The notes beneath the pieces were generated by a model, which saw only the letters and a list, made by a program, of their open reading frames with translations, made no database searches and was not told the DNA's origin. A stretch of 15,461 nucleotides of DNA from Promethearchaeota archaeon. Its GTDB lineage: Archaea; Asgardarchaeota; Lokiarchaeia; Sigyniarchaeales; SOKP01. Made by a program: the position numbers and the translations under genes. Positions 1 to 7,248 of this stretch are shown in pieces. The stretch is from the NCBI GenBank assembly GCA_019894815.1, contig JAGXNU010000026.1, positions 1 to 15,461 on the forward strand, in the 5' to 3' direction. Position 1 is the stretch's first letter. Each line of letters starts with the position of its first letter.

Positions 1-58
1 GTTTAAATTCGTTATCTCCCCCAACCCTTGTAACAAATTTTCTAAATCTCTGACTCAT
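1..58 (-). CDS. 5' end of an unrecognised minus-strand gene, cut by the window edge
   Basis: Reading the minus strand from an ATG at 58 gives an open frame to the edge, with the product MSQRFRKFVTRVGGDNEFK. The stretch is basic at first and then has a glycine pair. Only 19 residues are visible, so no family can be named. It would be transcribed away from the deacetylase gene at 222, with the ~160 bp between them serving as a divergent promoter region. No clear ribosome-binding site precedes the ATG. Such a short frame could also be chance. Confidence 0.45.
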   Translation of the reverse strand, partial: MSQRFRKFVTRVGGDNEFK

Positions 59-221
59 GATCAAAAAGAAGTTTTATTTTAAATTGAACTATTCTTAAAA
101 ACCTTTATTTTTTAATATGATACTCTAATATTATAAACTTTGGTTTTGAGTCTATTTTGATAAGTCATGCTTAATTTTTAATTCAAAAAAGATTAATAAT
201 TCGCTAATTTATATCTTTATC

Positions 222-1418
222 ATGGTACATGCAGTCGGTCTTGTATATACTGAAGAATATCAATCCTATAATTTTGGTCCAACACATCCTTTGCGTCCAC
301 TGAGATTAAAGCTTACATATAGTTTGATGAGAGAATTGAATCTTTTAGACCACCATAGTTTGAAATTACTAGAACCGCGAATGGCTACAAGGGAGGAACT
401 AGAACGCGCTCATTCTTCTGATTACGTAAATGCAGTGAAAAGATTCAGTGAGAATCCAGAAGATAGATCTATATCACCTCATCTCTATGGATTAGGTCCA
501 GGGGATAATCCAATTTTCAAAAACATGTATAAAGCTTCTGCATTGGTTTGTGGAGCTAGCATCATCGCTGCTGATTTAGTTTGGAATAAAGAAGAAATTC
601 ACATATCATTTAATCCTGCAGGAGGGCTCCATCATGCTCATAGGAATAGGGCAGCAGGATTTTGTATATTTAACGATATTGCTGTTGCCATTCATCATTT
701 AAAAAAACTTAAACCAGATATAAGAATAGCTTATTTAGACATCGATGCTCACCACGGGGATGGTGTTCAAGAGCTATTTTATGAAGATCCAAACGTTTTA
801 ACAATTTCATTTCACGAGAGTGGTAAATTCTTATTTCCAGGGACGGGCAACACAAACGAAATTGGAGAAGGTCCAGGTAAAGGATTTTCCTTGAATTTCC
901 CACTTTTACCGGGAACTTCGAATAGAATGTTCTTAAAATTATTTCGCTACTGTATTCCTAAAATATTACAAGCCTATTCTCCAGATATTTTAGTAACACA
1001 ATTAGGCGTTGATATGCATTATAATGATCCACTTACTCAAATGGGTCTTTCGATTGCAGTATATAGAGATATCGCACAAACCATGCGATCAAGTGCAAGA
1101 GATTATTGTCAAAATCGTTGGCTCGCTATTGGAGGAGGAGGTTATTCAATGACCGTTGTACCTCGTGCATGGACGATTTTTTTATCCAAAATGCTAGATA
1201 TTGATCTAAAAAATGAATTACCCGACACTTGGATAGCAGAAGTAAAAAAAGATGTGCCATATGAGGATGTTCCGATTTTACTTTGGGATCGGGATGATAA
1301 ATCTGAAGTTCAATTACTGTCGCATCCTGAGATAGCAAAAATGATGATTGATTATAATAAAGATTTAAAACGAATTTGTGATGAGGAATATATTCCTCGC
1401 ATTATTTCTGGTAAGTAG
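222..1418 (+). CDS. Histone deacetylase superfamily protein (class I HDAC / AcuC type)
   Basis: The product is a 398-aa zinc hydrolase of the arginase/deacetylase fold, expected to remove acetyl groups from lysines of cytoplasmic proteins or from small amines. The motifs run in canonical order. GGLHHAHRNRAAGFC (135-149) carries the His-His dyad at H137/H138. LDIDAHHGDGVQ (172-183) carries zinc ligands D175 and H177. GTGNTNEIGEG lies at 207-217, and LGVDMHYNDPL (261-271) supplies the third zinc ligand, D264. GGGGYS (304-309) supplies the transition-state tyrosine Y308. All catalytic residues expected from characterised HDACs are therefore present, and length is normal for AcuC-like proteins. 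The ATG at 222 begins right at the conserved N-terminus and has no ribosome-binding site. An A-rich plus TTAATAAT element about 25 bases upstream suggests a leaderless message. The real substrate (acetyl-lysine, acetylpolyamine or other) cannot be read from sequence. The gene ends 15 bp from the convergent gene at 1434. Confidence 0.93.
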   Translation: MVHAVGLVYTEEYQSYNFGPTHPLRPLRLKLTYSLMRELNLLDHHSLKLLEPRMATREELERAHSSDYVNAVKRFSENPEDRSISPHLYGLGPGDNPIFKNMYKASALVCGASIIAADLVWNKEEIHISFNPAGGLHHAHRNRAAGFCIFNDIAVAIHHLKKLKPDIRIAYLDIDAHHGDGVQELFYEDPNVLTISFHESGKFLFPGTGNTNEIGEGPGKGFSLNFPLLPGTSNRMFLKLFRYCIPKILQAYSPDILVTQLGVDMHYNDPLTQMGLSIAVYRDIAQTMRSSARDYCQNRWLAIGGGGYSMTVVPRAWTIFLSKMLDIDLKNELPDTWIAEVKKDVPYEDVPILLWDRDDKSEVQLLSHPEIAKMMIDYNKDLKRICDEEYIPRIISGK

Positions 1419-1433
1419 ATTAAAATTAAAGAA

Positions 1434-2153
1434 TTACAATAACAAATTATTCTTTTCTAACAACCAAGTATCAATTACGAAAGATTGTTGCTTTTCCTGA
1501 GCTGATACATAACTTGATCTTACTGCTGATTTAGGAATCCAGCATTCTCGATCATTCTGAAACGTGATCAATAGCGCTTTTTGAGTCTCATTCTTTATTG
1601 CGCCTTCTACTTGACAAGATGATTTTTCACTAACTTCTATATTTTCTATGACAGCAGGAACGGGAGATTTTGAGCCCTGTTCACTCGTATCTTTAGTTAG
1701 GCTTCCAGTAATTACTTTTTGTTTTCCTTTCCGCCCTTCTGAAAAATTTGAAGTTGTAGCAAATTCAATTTTCTCACTAAGCATGTGATTTAATAATAAT
1801 TTGAGAATCTCAATTTGAGAGAAAGTTAACATTTTTGAATAGCTTCCTATATTAATATATAACCGCTCTTTTCTTTCATTCTCCCATTTAAAAGAGATCT
1901 GTGTTTTAGTATCATTAAAATTGTGATAGGTCGACCAATTCTCCAAGCGTTTATGCAGTACTTCACTTATCATTACCATCTCATCTAAGCTACACTTAAT
2001 TGTCTTACCTTCGCCTTTTGATGGTTTCTCCCAGATCCCATCACCCTTTTTTTTAATACATTTCAAGAAAATAAAGGGTTCATTTCTCGAAGAACTTTGA
2101 ATGGTCAATCCGGATGATTTCCCAAAAAAACTTTGACTATGCATATCAACCAT
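1434..2153 (-). CDS. Unrecognised two-domain protein, possibly nucleic-acid binding
   Basis: The product is 239 aa with three visible parts. Residues 14-133 look like one mixed beta/alpha domain with a lysine-rich turn (KCIKKKGDGIWEKPSKGEGK, 31-50), then a strand region and a leucine-rich helix ending in EKIEFAT. Residues 134-178 are a polar Ser/Glu/Lys linker. Residues 179-239 form a compact beta-rich tail with QKALLITFQNDRECWIPKSA (191-210) and a closing DTWLLEKNN. The basic WEKPSKGEGK turn followed by strands is reminiscent of PC4/ThermoDBP-like single-strand nucleic-acid-binding domains. That is a resemblance by eye and not an assignment. There is no signal peptide or membrane segment. 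The ATG at 2153 has no ribosome-binding site, and a second ATG lies three codons in. The gene is convergent with the deacetylase and stops 15 bp from it. Confidence 0.8.
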   Translation of the reverse strand: MVDMHSQSFFGKSSGLTIQSSSRNEPFIFLKCIKKKGDGIWEKPSKGEGKTIKCSLDEMVMISEVLHKRLENWSTYHNFNDTKTQISFKWENERKERLYINIGSYSKMLTFSQIEILKLLLNHMLSEKIEFATTSNFSEGRKGKQKVITGSLTKDTSEQGSKSPVPAVIENIEVSEKSSCQVEGAIKNETQKALLITFQNDRECWIPKSAVRSSYVSAQEKQQSFVIDTWLLEKNNLLL

Positions 2154-2257
2154 AATGCTCGCATTTTATGAACAATTTATTATTTTTAATTACATGCTGA
2201 TTGCCAATTTATCATATTTCAACAATCATGAAACTTTATAAAAGAAAAATGAAATTC

Positions 2258-2283
2258 AAAAATCAAGGATACTGGTGATTTTT
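2258..2283. promoter_or_regulatory. Inverted repeat in the leader of CoiA-like copy 1
   Basis: AAAAATCA and TGATTTTT form a perfect 8-bp inverted repeat around a 10-base centre (AGGATACTGG), about 54 bp before the start codon. The same element precedes the second copy with only one arm mismatch. It could be an operator, or a hairpin if transcription begins further upstream. Confidence 0.5.
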
Positions 2284-2336
2284 ATTAACGAGAAAAACTA
2301 CTATAGCGATAACCAAAGAGAGGAGGTATTTTTTCA

Positions 2337-3155
2337 ATGCAGGACATGATTTCAATGAAAAGCACTCATTCTGAATCTCAATCTCATAAAGTAATGAAAT
2401 ATTTATTGTATGACCTTCTGTATAAAAAAAATAGTTCCATAACCAGTAGAACTCTTGAGAAATATTTTGGGAATCGATTTGCAGATGTCTATTTCAAGTT
2501 AAATGATGGGCATGAAATTGTTATTGAGGTCCAAAATTCCAAAATCCCAGTGAATGAAATCATAAAAAGAACTAAAGATTACAATGAAAAAGGAGCACAT
2601 GTACTTTGGATTTTACATGGAGAAGGTAAATGCGCGGCATCAGCAAAATATCCTCAAGATCAAAAACACCCGAGAATCAGTCCTGCTGAAAAATTTCTAC
2701 ATGGGATGTATGGTGGACGAGTATATTACATTAATATGACCCTAAAACATAAAACACCTTCTATTTCAGCTTTTTTCGCATTATATTATTCAAAACCAAT
2801 GAAGAAAAACTTGCGAAAGAAGTTCAAAACCAGATTTGATAGTTATTATATTAGAGATACTCATTACGTCAGTTTATCAAATTTAAAACTTTTGTGTACA
2901 ATGTTTTCAGGATATAAGATTGCTCGATTCTATGATAAAAACGTTAAGAGCGTATTAAAATCACGAGTTACATCCTATTGTCAAGAACAATGTAAAGTTA
3001 TCAACAAAGCAGTCATAATACAAATCAAGAAGAAATTTCACAAAAAATTTGGTGAATTTTTGATCTTTGATGTAATATTGGATTTGGCAAAAGAGAAAAA
3101 AGTAGATATTGATACCAAGGTATTAAAAAAGATTAAAAAGAAAATAATCTCATAA
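2337..3155 (+). CDS. CoiA-like nuclease-domain protein, copy 1
   Basis: The product is 272 aa. The N-terminal ~100 residues match the CoiA-like pattern of the PD-(D/E)XK nuclease fold: SESQSHK (12-18) in the first helix, RFADVYF (47-53) with Asp50, IEVQNSKIP (63-71) with the E-x-Q catalytic strand, then RTKDY (78-82) and VLWIL (89-93). CoiA family members act on DNA in competence or on mobile elements, but the role of archaeal relatives is not known to me. The rest (100-272) is very rich in Lys and Tyr and has no motif I recognise; its basic character fits DNA contact. A strong ribosome-binding site, AGGAGG at 2321-2326, sits 10 bases before the ATG. The protein is about 88% identical to the one encoded at 4133, with every nuclease residue kept in both. 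The two probably arose by recent duplication. Confidence 0.85.
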   Translation: MQDMISMKSTHSESQSHKVMKYLLYDLLYKKNSSITSRTLEKYFGNRFADVYFKLNDGHEIVIEVQNSKIPVNEIIKRTKDYNEKGAHVLWILHGEGKCAASAKYPQDQKHPRISPAEKFLHGMYGGRVYYINMTLKHKTPSISAFFALYYSKPMKKNLRKKFKTRFDSYYIRDTHYVSLSNLKLLCTMFSGYKIARFYDKNVKSVLKSRVTSYCQEQCKVINKAVIIQIKKKFHKKFGEFLIFDVILDLAKEKKVDIDTKVLKKIKKKIIS

Positions 3156-3162
3156 AGCTAAT

Positions 3163-3927
3163 TCAAGTAATATTATTTTTTTTCTTAGCAGCAGCAATTT
3201 TTGATTCTTCTTTTTTTATCCTAACTTGGTTCTGAAGAAAATGCACAAATTTTTCATCCCTTTTTGTATCTTCCTCACTGAGATTTAATCCGAATACAGG
3301 TTTAAATATCCAATTTAATGCAATTGGAATAATAACAGAGAGGAAGAATGGCAAAAAGAATAATGAAAAAAGCACTAAATCAATATTATAATAATCTTCC
3401 GAACCCATAGGAACAATATAGGACAATTGAAAATTAATGGTATCGTTTATAGGAATCCCTCCAATTTCAAGAGATAATTCAATATTTCCATAACAAGTAA
3501 CATTATTATATTTGAGAGCGCGGAGAAATAATCTATCCGTATATCTGCTTAATGGAGTACCGAATTCGAGAGTTGTTGCATATACATGATAATTATCATT
3601 TAAATAAAAAATTGTCATTGATAAAAGTCCATGATTAGCAACATTTCCAGTTGAGATCGGTTCAATGAAAGTATAAAGATAATACTTATTATCTTCATCA
3701 TGATCTAAACGTATATGTAGATTAACACCCGCAGTACCATCGCTATAGGAATTAATATAATCATCCTCTACATTGAAAATTCCAACACCAAAAATATTTC
3801 TAAAGTTAAATACAACATAAGCAAAAATTATTAGTGCTACCATGCAGATGATCAAACTGATTACAAAATTCCTATTTCTTTTTTTCAGAGATTTTATATT
3901 AGATCCTCTCACAAAAATATAATACAA
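3163..3927 (-). CDS. Unrecognised membrane protein with two transmembrane helices
   Basis: The product is 254 aa. A basic N-terminus (KSLKKRNRN) precedes a hydrophobic helix at about 21-42, and a second hydrophobic segment covers about 183-207. The ~140 residues between are polar with many short alternating hydrophobic runs, which suggests a beta-rich domain outside the cell. By the positive-inside rule both ends face the cytoplasm. The tail (217-254) is charged, likely helical, and ends in a lysine cluster. I recognise no family. The start is TTG at 3927; no ATG precedes the first helix, so the exact start is uncertain. It lies between the two CoiA-like copies on the opposite strand, ending only 8 bp from copy 1. 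It has no counterpart next to copy 2, so it was not part of the duplicated unit. Confidence 0.75.
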   Translation of the reverse strand: MYYIFVRGSNIKSLKKRNRNFVISLIICMVALIIFAYVVFNFRNIFGVGIFNVEDDYINSYSDGTAGVNLHIRLDHDEDNKYYLYTFIEPISTGNVANHGLLSMTIFYLNDNYHVYATTLEFGTPLSRYTDRLFLRALKYNNVTCYGNIELSLEIGGIPINDTINFQLSYIVPMGSEDYYNIDLVLFSLFFLPFFLSVIIPIALNWIFKPVFGLNLSEEDTKRDEKFVHFLQNQVRIKKEESKIAAAKKKNNIT

Positions 3928-4053
3928 ATCTAAATCATTAACGTATCTTAATAAACATTATCTCTAATTTAAAGAAGGAAAGATAAAATTTATTTTTTGA
4001 TAATTTTATCCTTGTTTACTTAAAATTAGTAATTGCAAAAGAAAATGAAATTC

Positions 4054-4079
4054 AAAAATCAAGGATACCGGTCATTTTT
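4054..4079. promoter_or_regulatory. Inverted repeat in the leader of CoiA-like copy 2
   Basis: AAAAATCA and TCATTTTT surround AGGATACCGG. One arm base differs from the perfect repeat found before copy 1, and the central bases now contain the palindrome ACCGGT. Its position relative to the start codon matches that in copy 1. Confidence 0.45.
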
Positions 4080-4132
4080 ATTAGCGAGAAATACTATTAA
4101 AGCGATAAATAGAAAGATGAAGTATTCTTTCA

Positions 4133-4948
4133 ATGCAGGATATTATTTCAATTAAAAGCACTCATTCTGAATCTCAATCTCATAAAGCAATTAAATATTT
4201 ATTGCTTGACCTTCTGTACACAAAAAACAATTTAATTATTAGTAGAACTCTTGAGAAATATTTTGGTAATCGGTTTGCAGATGTCTATTTCAAGTTAAAA
4301 GATGGGCATGAAATTGTTATTGAGGTCCAAAATACTAAAATCCCTGTGAAAGAAATAATAAAAAGAACTAAAGATTACAATGAAAAAGGAGTACATATAC
4401 TTTGGATTTTACATGGAGAAGGTAAATGCGCAGCATCAGCAAAATATCCTCGAGATCAAAAACACTTGAGTATCAGTCCTGCTGAAAAATTTCTACATGG
4501 GATGTATGGTGGAAGAGTATATTATATTAATATTAGCTTGAAAAAAACACCTTCAATTTCAGCTTTTTTCGCATTACATTATTCAACACCAATGAAGAAG
4601 AAGTTGAGAAAGAAGTTCAAAACCAGATATGATAGTTATTATATTAGAGATACGCATCATGTAAGTCTATCAAATTTAAAAATGTTGTGTACCACGTTTT
4701 CAGGATATAAGATTGCTCGATTCTATGATAAAAACGTTAAGAGCGTATTAAAATCACGAATTTCATCCTATTGTCAAGAACAATGTAAAGTTATCAATAA
4801 AGCTGTAATAAAACAAATCATAAAGAAATTTCACAAAAAATTTGGTGAATTTTTGATCTTTGATGTAATATTGGATTTGGCAAAAGAGAAAAAAGTAGAT
4901 ATTGATACTAAGGTATTAAAAAAGATTAAAAAGAAAATAATCTCATAA
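4133..4948 (+). CDS. CoiA-like nuclease-domain protein, copy 2
   Basis: The product is 271 aa and about 88% identical to the copy at 2337, with one residue deleted (the His in LKHKTPS). RFADVYF, IEVQNTKIP, RTKDY and ILWIL are all kept, so the PD-(D/E)XK-like nuclease site looks intact. The differences are mostly conservative and concentrated before residue 230; the last ~45 residues are identical. The strong AGGAGG of copy 1 has become GATGAAG here, so this copy is probably translated less well. The leader inverted repeat is retained. The small membrane protein at 4977 follows 28 bp later. Function on DNA is inferred from the fold only. Confidence 0.85.
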   Translation: MQDIISIKSTHSESQSHKAIKYLLLDLLYTKNNLIISRTLEKYFGNRFADVYFKLKDGHEIVIEVQNTKIPVKEIIKRTKDYNEKGVHILWILHGEGKCAASAKYPRDQKHLSISPAEKFLHGMYGGRVYYINISLKKTPSISAFFALHYSTPMKKKLRKKFKTRYDSYYIRDTHHVSLSNLKMLCTTFSGYKIARFYDKNVKSVLKSRISSYCQEQCKVINKAVIKQIIKKFHKKFGEFLIFDVILDLAKEKKVDIDTKVLKKIKKKIIS

Positions 4949-4976
4949 TCTTTATAATATAGTATAATCGGTTGAG

Positions 4977-5165
4977 ATGGTAACTATTAGGTGGTTATTA
5001 AAAACACCATCCTTACAATTAATTCTTATTGGATTTGTATTTATTGTGGTGCATGGCGTAAAAAGCAATGGATCAAATTTGATAATTGCAGGAGCATTGT
5101 CTTTGATGTCTTTTATGATAAGTATTTTATCTAATGTTTTTACTCCTTTGTTTGTAACACCATAG
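4977..5165 (+). CDS. Small two-TM membrane protein, unrecognised
   Basis: The product is 62 aa, with hydrophobic segments at about 12-28 and 34-55 joined by a short polar loop (VKSNGSN). A basic residue pattern (R5, K9) at the N-terminus suggests both ends are in the cytoplasm. The ATG follows a TATA-rich stretch (TTTATAATATAG, 4951-4962) that could be a promoter for a nearly leaderless message. I recognise no family. Hydrophobic short frames can arise by chance in AT-rich DNA, but the hairpin-like two-helix arrangement and clean start favour a real gene. Confidence 0.5.
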   Translation: MVTIRWLLKTPSLQLILIGFVFIVVHGVKSNGSNLIIAGALSLMSFMISILSNVFTPLFVTP

Positions 5166-5256
5166 ATATGAACTAATAAATTTTTGTTTTTTTAAACTTA
5201 ATTTTCGATTAAAATTTCATAAATATAAAGAGATGCTAATTTATTGTTCATTTTAC

Positions 5257-5610
5257 TTATTTATGCATCCATGGTTCACGATTAATTAAAAAGACATCTA
5301 ATTCTTTAGAATTTAACCTTAACATCTCATCAATTAGATTTTCCCTTTTTTCCCGTGAAAAAGATAATTTTAAATAGATAGCCATTCAAAGTTACTATAA
5401 TGATCGGAAACCATGATAAATCAATATATATTCTTATACCTAAAGCCGATAAATCGGCCAATACCTCAACCCTTAACCCTGTTATTAGATAAATACAATC
5501 TCCTCTTATAAAAATTTTAATTTATTCTGGCGTCCGATTTACTACTTTCTTTTATTAATTTCTATAACGAAATATCTTAATCTATGATATTCAAGAATGA
5601 TTACCTCATC
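5257..5610 (-). pseudogene. Decayed unrecognised gene, several frameshifts
   Basis: This part of the long stretch 5166-5767 has no intact gene, but the minus strand reads as protein in successive frames. From 5610 one frame gives DEVIILEYHRLRYFVIEINK before two stops (5539-5544). From about 5521 another gives IRGDCIYLITGLRVEV, continuing LADLSALGIRIYIDLSW and FPIIIVTLNGYLFK. From about 5385 the first frame resumes with YLKLSFSREKRENLIDEM and ends in LINREPWMHK and a stop at 5257-5259. The pieces are in the right order, have coherent composition and join end to end, as expected for a gene with at least two frameshifts. A further frame at about 5640-5710 (GELNEKFNISSNYSIKK) may be its beginning. 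I cannot name the family. Sequencing error is an alternative for one lesion but less so for several. The rest of 5166-5767 shows nothing else. Confidence 0.5.
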
Positions 5611-5767
5611 CTAACCGAGAATCCACTATTTGGATATTAGAGTACTTTTTTTATTGAATAATTAGATGAAATGTTAAATTTTTCGTTTAATTCTCCAAAA
5701 ATATAAAAAAAAATGGTCTATTATCTCTATAAGAATAAAAAATAATTATTTAGAGTTGAAGTATTAG

Positions 5768-6214
5768 TTGAACCAAACACTCAAATTGAGCACGGATTTA
5801 GAAATTGAATTTGACGAGAAAGCCCCAATAACACTTTATGAGATCATCATAAGTGATATTCTCATTCCAAGATATAAAGAGAATGCTGACTGGAACTTGA
5901 GCTTAAATATCATCTTAGAAGAAATGAATCGGCTCATTTCTAAATATGAATTGAGTCCCAAGCTTAAGTTGGAATTATTGAATCAAGTGGAAAAACATTT
6001 AGATAAAGATATTGAGGAATTAACAGGTGTTGCAAAAATTGAAATATTATTTCTTAATATGGATGATTATGTTGAGGATATTAAGAAATTGATTATTTCT
6101 GGGGCAGATAAGGCGCAGCTCCGAGAAGATATGGCAAAATTGGTATTCCCTCTTACTATATTTGAGTTAGGAGAACTTTTTATATTTCTAGGTAAGCGGG
6201 CTTTTTTAAAATAG
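5768..6214 (+). CDS. Unrecognised soluble helical protein
   Basis: The product is 148 aa, acidic and mostly helical by eye: heptad-like Leu/Ile spacing recurs at 45-60, 65-86 and 100-118, and the C-terminus (123-148) is hydrophobic and may be buried. There are no cysteines or recognisable motifs, and no signal peptide. The start is TTG at 5768 with only a weak GAGTTGAAG upstream; the first internal ATG is at residue 53, too late for an intact helix bundle. Its neighbours are the decayed gene on one side and, convergent, the split dikinase operon, with a 30-bp gap. It could be a partner or regulator protein, but nothing shows this directly. Confidence 0.65.
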   Translation: MNQTLKLSTDLEIEFDEKAPITLYEIIISDILIPRYKENADWNLSLNIILEEMNRLISKYELSPKLKLELLNQVEKHLDKDIEELTGVAKIEILFLNMDDYVEDIKKLIISGADKAQLREDMAKLVFPLTIFELGELFIFLGKRAFLK

Positions 6215-6244
6215 GTTAGTTCTAAAATTTTCTCTTCTCTCTTT

Positions 6245-7228
6245 TTAATATTTCAAGGAGAGGTTTGTTATTGGACGTGATTGTAACGCATATAAAATAT
6301 CATTTTTAAAAGCCCATTCAATATCTTGAGGATAATTAAATACTTTTTCGATATTTAAACCTAAGTCATGGAGTTTTAACAAGTGTTCATGCTGTAAACA
6401 AAGTTCTTTTTTTATCTCAGGCTCATTTTTAACAATAATTGTAAAAGGCCCATTAGGATTCTTTACACATCTTATTTCTTTATCTCCAACTTTACTATTT
6501 AGTACATTAAATTTGTTTTTATCCAGAATAATTAAATCGGGTATCACGGAGCTATTCGTAATTGCTTCACACAAGCCCCAACTGCCATTGATTAACATTT
6601 GATTTGCATTATTGTTTAATACGTTTATCGTGAATAGCACACCTGCTATATCAGAATCAATCATCTCCTGTATTATCACTGCCATTTCTATAGCAGGTAA
6701 TTCAATTCCACGCTGTTTGATTTTCAAAAGATATAACAAGCTTTGAGGTGAAAAAAGAGATGCCCAACAGTTTTTTATGGATTGGATTATTTGTGCCAAA
6801 GTGTTATTAAATAAGAAGCTTTCTGCTTGTCCAGCAAATGAGAATTGAACTTGGTCTTCGATATTTGCTGAAGATCGAACTGCAAAGGAGATTTCTCTTC
6901 CTAATTTCTCTTTAAATCTTGTGAGCGCTTGCTTTAATTCAATATTAAACTCTTTTGGGAATTTGTAATTAAATATTTCTGTCTTGATATTATTTGAAAA
7001 ATTTACTACCTCTTTAGGGGGACTAAATCTGGAAAAAAATAATTCAACCTTTTTAGAAATTTGCAATTTACTAATAGCTTCCGTGTAAGCACGTGTATTT
7101 ATTATTAAACAAGGAGGAATTCTGATGTCATTATCATAAAGCTTGAACAGATTCATTCCTTTACCCCCTAGAAGTTTCATGCTAGGGGGATTTTCTCCTA
7201 AAAATGAAAAGTAATTATAATGTGTCAA
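6245..7228 (-). CDS. ATP-grasp subunit of a split PEP-synthase-like dikinase
   Basis: The product is 327 aa and covers only the N-terminal PPDK/PEP-synthase ATP/pyruvate dikinase domain. Signatures in order are LGGKGMNLFKL (20-30), FAVRSSANIED (115-125), FSFAGQAESFL (129-139), IIQEMIDSDIAGVLFT (185-200), GSWGLCEAI (215-223), PQDIEWAF (300-307) and LQSRPIT (315-321). In full enzymes this domain transfers the beta phosphate of ATP to a swivelling histidine. Here that histidine domain is the separate gene just upstream (7249-7608, 20 bp away), and no PEP/pyruvate barrel is found nearby. The start is TTG at 7228 with GATGAGAG before it; a later ATG would remove conserved sequence. The usual GLGE-type motif reads SWGLCE, a mild deviation. 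The arrangement recalls phenylphosphate synthase and other split dikinases, so the acceptor may not be pyruvate. Confidence 0.88.
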   Translation of the reverse strand: MTHYNYFSFLGENPPSMKLLGGKGMNLFKLYDNDIRIPPCLIINTRAYTEAISKLQISKKVELFFSRFSPPKEVVNFSNNIKTEIFNYKFPKEFNIELKQALTRFKEKLGREISFAVRSSANIEDQVQFSFAGQAESFLFNNTLAQIIQSIKNCWASLFSPQSLLYLLKIKQRGIELPAIEMAVIIQEMIDSDIAGVLFTINVLNNNANQMLINGSWGLCEAITNSSVIPDLIILDKNKFNVLNSKVGDKEIRCVKNPNGPFTIIVKNEPEIKKELCLQHEHLLKLHDLGLNIEKVFNYPQDIEWAFKNDILYALQSRPITNLSLKY

Positions 7229-7248
7229 TTTTCTCTCATCTAGAAGTT

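Larger units (their letters stand above)
2240..3155 (+). repeat. Duplicated unit, copy 1 (leader plus CoiA-like gene)
   Basis: This stretch is repeated in direct orientation at 4037-4948. Similarity starts abruptly at an AAAAGAAAA run about 97 bp before the start codon and ends at the stop codon; the bases after the two stops are unrelated. A different gene on the other strand lies between the copies. The unit therefore moved or was copied with its own promoter and leader. I see no transposase gene, terminal inverted repeats or target duplications at the unit ends. Confidence 0.85.
4037..4948 (+). repeat. Duplicated unit, copy 2 (leader plus CoiA-like gene)
   Basis: This is the second direct copy of the unit at 2240-3155. 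The leader is conserved, including the inverted repeat and the tract before the ATG. The last ~125 bases of the coding region differ from copy 1 at about one position, whereas the first two thirds carry almost all the amino-acid changes. That uneven pattern hints at gene conversion of the 3' part. Confidence 0.85.

Noticed and set aside
2240..4948. Composite transposon made by the two repeats
   Set aside because: No transposase, terminal inverted repeats or target duplications were seen at the unit ends, and the repeats encode a nuclease-like protein instead.
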